Of a DNA stretch of 10,204 bases, positions 5,670-10,204 are shown in pieces. The notes beneath the pieces are model-generated. The model saw only the letters and a program-made list of their open reading frames with translations. It was not told the origin of the DNA and searched no databases. Within the stretch, counting starts at the first letter, position 1, and every line of letters starts with the position of its first letter. The DNA comes from Ramlibacter sp. (GTDB lineage Bacteria; Pseudomonadota; Gammaproteobacteria; Burkholderiales; Burkholderiaceae_C), in assembly GCA_023701085.1 (NCBI GenBank), contig JAMPXR010000051.1:1-10204 (forward strand). The letters are read 5' to 3'. Made by a program: the position numbers and the translations under genes.

Positions 5670-6941
5670 ATGCATCCCAAAGCCCTGCTCGAGGCCTGCG
5701 CCGAACTCGTCAAGCTCACGCTCAAGTTCGAGCATCCCGCCGACGCCGTCGTATCGCGGTACTTCCGCGACAACCGCGCGCTCGGCCCGCGTGAACGCGC
5801 GACGCTGGCCGAGACCGTCTACACCGTGTTGCGCAGGAAGCTGCTGTTCGACCATCTCACGCCCTCGGGGTCGGGGCCGAAAGAGCGGCGCATGGCCATC
5901 CTGGGCTTCCACGGCCCGCGCGACTTCCTCAAGAGCGCTCTCTCCGAGCAGGAAAAGAACTGGCTCGACCAGTGCGACGCGATCGACCCGGCCGACCTGC
6001 TGGAGCGGCACCGGCACAACCTGCCCGAATGGCTGGTGCAGCCGCTCAAGGAGCAGCTGGGCGCGCAATTCTGGCCGCTGGTCGAAAGCCTCAACCAGGG
6101 CGCGCCGCTGGACCTGCGCGTCAACACGCTGACGGACAAGCGCGCCGACGTGCGAAAGGAGCTGGAGCTGGCGGGGATCGCGTCCACGCCCACGCCCTTT
6201 TCGCCCTGGGGCCTGCGCGTGCAGGGCAAACCCGCGCTGGCAAAGCTGGACGCCTTCGCGCGCGGGGCGGTCGAGGTGCAGGACGAGGGCTCCCAGCTGC
6301 TGGCGCTGCTGCTGGACGCGCGGCGCGGCGAGATGGTGGTGGACTTCTGCGCCGGCGCGGGTGGCAAGACCCTGGCCATTGGCGCGGCCATGCGCAACAC
6401 CGGCCGGCTCTACGCCTTCGACACCTCGGCGCACCGGCTGGACGCGCTCAAGCCGCGCCTGGCCCGCAGCAAGCTGTCGAATGTGCACCCGGCGGCGATC
6501 GCGCACGAGCGCGACGACCGGATCAAGCGGCTGGCCGGCAAGATCGACCGGGTGCTGGTCGACGCGCCCTGTTCCGGCCTGGGCACGCTGCGCCGCAACC
6601 CCGACCTCAAATGGCGCCAGTCGCCGCAATCGGTCCAGGAAATGGCGCTGAAGCAGGCGGCGATCCTGCACAGCGCCGCGCGCCTGCTCAAGCCGGGCGG
6701 ACGGCTGGTGTACGCCACCTGCAGCCTGCTGCCGCAGGAAAACGAGGAGATCGCGCAGGCCTTCAGCGCTTCGCATGCCGACTTCACGCCGCTGGCGGTG
6801 GGCGAACTGCTGGCAACCCTCAAGGTGGAGCGTGCGTCCGACCTGTGCAGTGGCGGCCCGGCCGGGATCGACTTCCTGCGTTTGTGGCCGCACCGGCACC
6901 AGACCGACGGCTTCTTCGCCGCCGCGTGGCAGAAGAAGTAG
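5670..6941 (+). CDS. rsmB: RsmB/NOP family 16S rRNA (cytosine-C5) methyltransferase
   Basis: A SAM-dependent RNA m5C methyltransferase of 423 residues; the E. coli RsmB that it resembles (about 429 residues) methylates C967 of 16S rRNA. Residues 1-65 look like a degenerate NusB-like RNA-binding region (RALGPRERATLAETVYTVLRRK), followed by the linker and PUA-like/N1 region. The Rossmann domain has motif I DFCAGAGGKTLAIG (225-238), D251 for the SAM ribose, motif IV DAPCSG with C301, and motif VI ATCS with C351; these two cysteines are the release and nucleophile residues of this family. LRRNPDLKW (307-315) favours RsmB over RsmF. The frame is open far upstream, but that part lies antisense to DUF1015; the ATG at 5670 matches the family start and its promoter sits just before it. 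The exact target base in this organism is assumed from homology. Confidence 0.9.
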   Translation: MHPKALLEACAELVKLTLKFEHPADAVVSRYFRDNRALGPRERATLAETVYTVLRRKLLFDHLTPSGSGPKERRMAILGFHGPRDFLKSALSEQEKNWLDQCDAIDPADLLERHRHNLPEWLVQPLKEQLGAQFWPLVESLNQGAPLDLRVNTLTDKRADVRKELELAGIASTPTPFSPWGLRVQGKPALAKLDAFARGAVEVQDEGSQLLALLLDARRGEMVVDFCAGAGGKTLAIGAAMRNTGRLYAFDTSAHRLDALKPRLARSKLSNVHPAAIAHERDDRIKRLAGKIDRVLVDAPCSGLGTLRRNPDLKWRQSPQSVQEMALKQAAILHSAARLLKPGGRLVYATCSLLPQENEEIAQAFSASHADFTPLAVGELLATLKVERASDLCSGGPAGIDFLRLWPHRHQTDGFFAAAWQKK

Positions 6942-7145
6942 GAACAGCGAGACCGGCAGGGAAGGTGGGGCCGGCAGAGAGGACGAGGCCAGCGGCCGGC
7001 GAAACCTGGACCAGAAGGGCGCTGCGCCAGAGCGCAGGTGCCCGGCCACCGGCCTCACCCCGACCGTCGATCCCGCTGCAGCAGCTGGACCGTGCACCCA
7101 TCCATGCATGAGCTGACAGCCAAAAATTAACGCAGGGCGGCCATT
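6942..7145. other. Non-coding spacer after rsmB, left part
   Basis: No credible gene is present: the open frames here are GC-driven and have no ribosome site or recognisable product. It holds GC-rich dyads such as CTGCGC-CAGA-GCGCAG (7022-7037) about 80 bases after the rsmB stop, without a T-tract, and a short A+T-rich patch around 7120-7131 (CCAAAAATTAA). The right part of the gap (7146-7258) carries the desaturase control elements listed separately. Confidence 0.5.
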
Positions 7146-7172
7146 TGTGCGGTTTTCGGCGGCTCCCGCACA
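7146..7172. promoter_or_regulatory. Inverted repeat upstream of the desaturase, possible operator
   Basis: TGTGCGG (7146-7152) and CCGCACA (7166-7172) are perfect 7-bp complementary arms 13 bases apart. The right arm overlaps the expected -35 region of the promoter whose -10 is at 7191. In pseudomonads desaturase genes are controlled by a TetR-type repressor (DesT) on a palindromic site, so an operator is plausible here, but the sequence does not identify the regulator. Confidence 0.4.
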
Positions 7173-7190
7173 CGATCGGACGCCCGCCGC

Positions 7191-7196
7191 TAGAAT
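7191..7196 (+). promoter_or_regulatory. Possible -10 box of the desaturase gene
   Basis: TAGAAT followed by CG, like the boxes before purN and rsmB. It predicts a transcript starting near 7203, with a leader of about 56 bases before the ATG at 7259. The -35 region (around 7168-7173) is weak. Confidence 0.45.
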
Positions 7197-7209
7197 CGCC
7201 GGTTCCATC

Positions 7210-7239
7210 AGGGGCCGGGTTGGCCCCTTCTTGCTTTTT
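7210..7239 (+). terminator. Intrinsic terminator within the desaturase leader
   Basis: AGGGGCC (7210-7216) pairs with GGCCCCT (7222-7228) around a GGGTT loop and is followed by a T-rich tail ending TTTTT (7235-7239). It lies after the TAGAAT box and 19 bases before the start codon, so it may act as an attenuator. Otherwise it could be a distant terminator for rsmB. Confidence 0.6.
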
Positions 7240-7258
7240 GAAAGAGACGCTCTCGCTT

Positions 7259-8470
7259 ATGTTGCTTCCCGACTGGGCCGTGCTGTACGCGGCCCTCGAC
7301 TGGCTGGCCAACGGGCTGTGGGATCTGTCCTGGTGGCAGATCGTTATCTATACGCTGGTGACCACCCACATCACCATCGCCGGCGTCACCATCTTCCTGC
7401 ACCGCGCCCAGGCGCACCGGGCCATGGACCTGCACCGCATCCCGGCGCACTTCTTCCGTTTCTGGCTGTGGTTGGGCACGGGCATGGTGACCAAGGAGTG
7501 GGTCGCCATCCACCGCAAGCACCACGCCAAATGCGAGACTGCGGACGATCCGCACAGCCCGCAGACGCGCGGCATCGAGACCGTGCTCTGGCGCGGCTCC
7601 GAGCTCTACCGTGCCGAAGCGAAAAACCGGGAGACGCTGGCCAAGTTCGGCCATGGCACCCCCGACGACTGGATCGAGCGCAGGCTGTACACCCCGTACA
7701 GCTGGCAGGGCGTGGGCCTGATGCTGATCCTGAACCTGGCCCTGTTCGGCGCGATCGGCCTGACGGTCTGGGCCGTGCAGATGCTGTGGATCCCGGTGAC
7801 CGCGGCCGGCGTGATCAACGGCATCGGTCACTACTGGGGCTACCGCAACTTCGAGGCGCCCGACGCCAGCACCAATATTTCGCCCTGGGGCCTGCTCATC
7901 GGGGGCGAGGAGCTGCACAACAACCACCACACCTACCCGACCTCGGCCAAGTTCTCGGTCAAGCGCTACGAATTCGACATCGGCTGGACCTACATCGCGC
8001 TCATGCGAAGGATCGGCTGGGCCACCGTGCGCAAGGTTCCGCCTAAATTGCAGCTGGGCGCGGTCAAGGCGGTGGCGGACGAAAAGACGCTGGAGGCGCT
8101 GATCGCGAACCGCTACGAAGTCATGGCGGGCTATGCGCGCGAAATGCGCCGGGTGTGCAAGGCCGAGATCGCCGCGCTGCGCAAGAAGCGGGCCGACCTG
8201 TCGCCGCTGAAGGCCGCCAGGCGCTGGCTGCACCGCGACGACGCCAGGGTGCCGGCCGCCGCGCGGGCCCAGCTCGCGCTGGCGCGCGCGGCCCATCCGG
8301 TGCTGGACAAGATGGTCACCATGCGCGAAGAGCTGCGGCAGATGTGGCTCAACACGTCCCAGTCGCGCGAGCAGCTGGCGGCCGACCTGCAATCCTGGTG
8401 CCGGCGCGCCGAGGAAAGCGGCATCGCCCAGCTTCAGCAGTTTTCCGTGAGGCTGCGCGCCGCGGCGTAA
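7259..8470 (+). CDS. Membrane fatty-acid (acyl-CoA delta-9 type) desaturase with long C-terminal extension
   Basis: A 403-residue integral membrane di-iron desaturase that inserts a double bond into saturated acyl chains using O2 and a reductase partner. The three histidine boxes are intact: HRAQAH (48-53), HRKHH (85-89) and HNNHH (220-224), plus H190 in GHYWGYRN, the usual extra ligand. Hydrophobic segments at about 27-48, 62-75, 151-173 and 174-190 fit the desaturase topology. Residues about 265-403 are an extra, soluble, helical, charged region ending LQSWCRRAEESGIAQLQQF. This arrangement resembles the DesB-like desaturases of pseudomonads (about 394 residues). I start at the ATG 7259 because upstream in-frame codons have no family similarity; the only purine stretch before it is AAAGAGA (7241-7247), a weak ribosome site. 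The leader carries an intrinsic terminator. No ferredoxin reductase or TetR gene is adjacent. Confidence 0.9.
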   Translation: MLLPDWAVLYAALDWLANGLWDLSWWQIVIYTLVTTHITIAGVTIFLHRAQAHRAMDLHRIPAHFFRFWLWLGTGMVTKEWVAIHRKHHAKCETADDPHSPQTRGIETVLWRGSELYRAEAKNRETLAKFGHGTPDDWIERRLYTPYSWQGVGLMLILNLALFGAIGLTVWAVQMLWIPVTAAGVINGIGHYWGYRNFEAPDASTNISPWGLLIGGEELHNNHHTYPTSAKFSVKRYEFDIGWTYIALMRRIGWATVRKVPPKLQLGAVKAVADEKTLEALIANRYEVMAGYAREMRRVCKAEIAALRKKRADLSPLKAARRWLHRDDARVPAAARAQLALARAAHPVLDKMVTMREELRQMWLNTSQSREQLAADLQSWCRRAEESGIAQLQQFSVRLRAAA

Positions 8471-8664
8471 GCGGGTGCCCTTCGGGCCGCAAGCCGGGCC
8501 GCGCGCCGCCGGACTCTTTCCCGCGCGCAGCCGGACAGGCATCCCTGACGCTACCGTCGGTAACCGTCCGACATGGTTTCGGCACCTGCTGGACATCCCT
8601 GCTTCATGGGCCCGGTGTTCAATGTCCTGATGGCGGGCCGTGGGCCTGCCCAAGGAGTGAACCG

Positions 8665-9006
8665 ATGAGAAAGCTCATGCTTTCGGTGCTGGCCGTCGCG
8701 ACTCTGGCGGCGGGCGCCGCTTTCGCGCAGTCCGGCGATGCCGAGTCGCAGGCCGGCTCGGCCTGGCGGTCCCCGCCGGACTCGGCCTGGGGCCCGGCCC
8801 GGGGAACGCCGGAGTACTGGGGCAACAGCGGCTTCCCGCCCCGGGAACAGCCCTATGTGTACGACTATCGCAGCGGCCGCTATGTGCCCTACGCCTACCG
8901 TTCCGGGCCCGCCTATCCGTACCTGAATCCCCGCCGCGGCGACCGCGACGGCGACGGCGTGCGCAACCGCGACGACCGCCATCCGAACGATCCGCGCCGC
9001 TGGTGA
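8665..9006 (+). CDS. Small secreted protein with Ca-binding-like Asp repeat
   Basis: A 113-residue protein with a clear Sec signal peptide: MRK, a hydrophobic core (LMLSVLAVATLAAGAA) and an A-F-A cleavage site after residue 21. It is not a lipoprotein, since no cysteine follows. The mature part of about 92 residues is rich in Pro, Tyr, Gly and Arg, with YRSG occurring twice. It ends in D93-x-D95-x-D97-G-V-x-N101-x-x-D104, the spacing of a thrombospondin type-3/EF-hand-like calcium loop, then HPNDPRRW. It should act in the periplasm or outside the cell; its function is unknown. The ribosome site is strong: AAGGAG (8652-8657), 7 bases before ATG. The 194-bp spacer upstream shows no confident promoter. 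A perfect terminator follows 20 bases after the stop. Confidence 0.85.
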   Translation: MRKLMLSVLAVATLAAGAAFAQSGDAESQAGSAWRSPPDSAWGPARGTPEYWGNSGFPPREQPYVYDYRSGRYVPYAYRSGPAYPYLNPRRGDRDGDGVRNRDDRHPNDPRRW

Positions 9007-9026
9007 GGCGCGGGACGCTCAAGGCG

Positions 9027-9057
9027 AAAAAAAGCCCCGCGTCGCGGGGCTTTTTTT
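9027..9057. terminator. Strong bidirectional intrinsic terminator
   Basis: Seven A (9027-9033), GCCCCGC (9034-9040), loop GTC, GCGGGGC (9044-9050), then seven T (9051-9057): a perfect 14-bp palindrome. It ends the secreted-protein transcript on the plus strand and the rpmB-rpmG transcript on the minus strand. Confidence 0.95.
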
Positions 9058-9066
9058 GACGGCAGG

Positions 9067-9097
9067 AATGACCGGGCCGTTCGGCCCCCAAGTCATT
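9067..9097. repeat. Hairpin over the rpmG stop codon
   Basis: AATGAC (9067-9072) pairs with GTCATT (9092-9097), and inside it GGGCCG (9074-9079) with CGGCCC (9082-9087). The rpmG stop (9093-9095) is in one arm. In the rpmG message this stem would sit just before the intrinsic terminator, perhaps as a 3' stability element. Confidence 0.5.
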
Positions 9098-9263
9098 TCA
9101 GTTTCGTCTCTTTGTACTGCACGTGCTTGCGAGCCTTGGGATCGAACTTCATGATCGCCATTTTCTCGGGCATGAGCTTCTTGTTCTTGCTGGTCGTGTA
9201 GAAGTGGCCGGTCCCCGCGGTGGATTCCAGCTTGATCTTTTCGCGTCCGCCTTTGGTTGCCAT
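9093..9263 (-). CDS. rpmG: 50S ribosomal protein L33
   Basis: A 56-residue L33, a small basic protein of the large subunit near the E site. Reading the minus strand gives [20 protein letters not shown], then [26 protein letters not shown] and KETKLK; these are the family's conserved blocks. There is no cysteine at all, so this is the zinc-independent (C-minus) form usual in proteobacteria. The start at 9263 is set by homology and by GAGGA (9272-9276 on the complement), 8 bases upstream. It is the second gene after rpmB, the usual pairing, separated by 56 bp that contain a palindrome. Confidence 0.97.
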   Translation of the reverse strand: MATKGGREKIKLESTAGTGHFYTTSKNKKLMPEKMAIMKFDPKARKHVQYKETKLK

Positions 9264-9285
9264 GATGCAAGTCCTCTAATCAGTT

Positions 9286-9311
9286 GGGGACAGAGCTGAA
9301 GGTCTGTCCCC
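9286..9311. repeat. REP-like palindrome between rpmB and rpmG
   Basis: GGGGACAGA (9286-9294) and TCTGTCCCC (9303-9311) are perfect 9-bp arms with an 8-base loop; a flanking TTG/CAA adds more pairing with one extra C. It begins 8 bases after the rpmB stop and ends 10 bases before the rpmG ribosome site. There is no T-run after it in the minus direction, so it should not terminate fully. It resembles the short GGGGACAG-type extragenic palindromes of proteobacteria; copy number was not checked. Confidence 0.65.
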
Positions 9312-9319
9312 CAAAAATA

Positions 9320-9553
9320 TTACGCTTGACCACGTGCACGCAGGTCCGCGAGCACGGCGTCGATGCCGTTCTTGTCGATCAGCCGCAGCGCGGCGCTCGA
9401 AACACGCAGGCGCACCCAGCGGTTCTCGCTCTCGACCCAGAAGCGGCGGTATTGCAGATTCGGCAGGAACCGGCGCTTGGTCCGGTTGTTGGCGTGGGAA
9501 ACGTTGTTCCCGACCATCGGGCCTTTGCCCGTCACGTCGCATACGCGTGCCAT
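9320..9553 (-). CDS. rpmB: 50S ribosomal protein L28
   Basis: A 77-residue L28, a basic large-subunit protein. The start [23 protein letters not shown], the middle [20 protein letters not shown] and the end [19 protein letters not shown] all match the family (segments quoted in part), and the length is normal. I start at the ATG 9553 and not two codons earlier because of the MARVC consensus and GGAG 5 bases before it (9559-9562 on the complement). It is first in the rpmB-rpmG operon, with a TATAAT box about 100 bases upstream and a leader that can fold. Confidence 0.97.
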   Translation of the reverse strand: MARVCDVTGKGPMVGNNVSHANNRTKRRFLPNLQYRRFWVESENRWVRLRVSSAALRLIDKNGIDAVLADLRARGQA

Positions 9554-9588
9554 CAGCACTCCAATTCAGTCAAACGGCAATCACTGGC

Positions 9589-9604
9589 GGCAGGTCGCCC
9601 TGCC
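9589..9604 (-). promoter_or_regulatory. Tetraloop hairpin in the rpmB leader RNA
   Basis: On the minus strand GGCAGG-GCGA-CCTGCC is a 6-bp stem closed by a GNRA tetraloop, about 35 bases before the rpmB start. Ribosomal-protein operons often use leader structure for feedback control, but nothing here proves it. Confidence 0.4.
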
Positions 9605-9654
9605 TCGCTCTTGCCTCACCTCGCCAGAAGGGTGGCGGTAACCCAAAGCCAAAC

Positions 9655-9660
9655 ATTATA
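9655..9660 (-). promoter_or_regulatory. -10 box of the rpmB-rpmG operon
   Basis: The complement reads TATAAT, a perfect -10, in the 134-bp gap between the trxB stop and rpmB. It predicts a start near 9648 and a leader of about 95 bases. The -35 position is GC-rich and does not match consensus. Confidence 0.6.
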
Positions 9661-9687
9661 ACCGGGAAGCCGGGCGCGGCCCGCGGC

Positions 9688-10204
<517 letters not shown>

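Noticed and set aside
5637..7208. 523-codon open frame on the minus strand, antisense to rsmB
   Set aside because: Shadow of rsmB; the product is low-complexity with no family features, whereas rsmB shows all catalytic motifs.
8477..8487. GCCC-TTC-GGGC hairpin just after the desaturase stop as a terminator
   Set aside because: Only a 4-bp stem and no T-run; not convincing.
7208..8653. 481-codon minus-strand frame over the desaturase
   Set aside because: Shadow frame; the plus strand has three intact histidine boxes.
8573..8668. 31-codon open frame ending in ATGA overlap with the secreted-protein start, which could be a leader peptide
   Set aside because: No ribosome site and no recognisable sequence; the downstream gene has its own strong AAGGAG. 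The overlap is probably chance.

Overview
The window looks like ordinary chromosome from a GC-rich betaproteobacterium, most likely Burkholderiales and probably Comamonadaceae (Ramlibacter/Variovorax-like). This is inferred from the very high GC, the near-identity by eye of several proteins to that family's usual sequences (pimeloyl-CoA dehydrogenase pair, 56-aa zinc-free L33, 77-aa L28, TrxB), and short promoters with -10 boxes of the form GATAATCG/GACAATCG/TAGAATCG. There is no rRNA, tRNA, CRISPR array, phage or intact insertion sequence.

Left part (1-3600): the 3' end of an HNH endonuclease gene converges on a minus-strand block. That block reads, in order of transcription, a YceH/DUF480 protein, the large subunit of a pimeloyl-CoA-type acyl-CoA dehydrogenase (pimC-like) and its small partner (pimD-like). 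The two dehydrogenase genes are separated by a 94-bp spacer full of hairpins. One long hairpin contains the pimC stop codon in its loop.

Middle (3600-8470): purN (purine synthesis) diverges from the YceH gene across a very short, apparently bidirectional promoter. purN converges on a DUF1015 gene across a hairpin that may terminate both. DUF1015 diverges from an RsmB/NOP rRNA cytosine methyltransferase gene that appears to be leaderless. A 317-bp non-coding gap then carries the likely control region of a membrane fatty-acid desaturase: an inverted repeat, a -10 box, and an intrinsic terminator inside the 5' leader. The desaturase has a long helical C-terminal extension that resembles the tail of ISL3-type transposases.

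Right part (8471-10204): a small secreted protein with a Ca-binding-like Asp motif ends at a perfect bidirectional terminator. It is shared with the oppositely oriented rpmB-rpmG operon (ribosomal proteins L28 and L33), which has a REP-like palindrome between its two genes. Upstream of rpmB is the C-terminal half of trxB, which runs off the right edge.

The genes are mostly independent housekeeping units: fatty/dicarboxylic acid degradation, purine synthesis, rRNA modification, membrane lipid desaturation, ribosome and thiol redox. I do not see a new multi-gene system. The points most worth checking are the desaturase leader and C-terminal domain, the bidirectional/leaderless promoters, and the stop-codon and intergenic palindromes.
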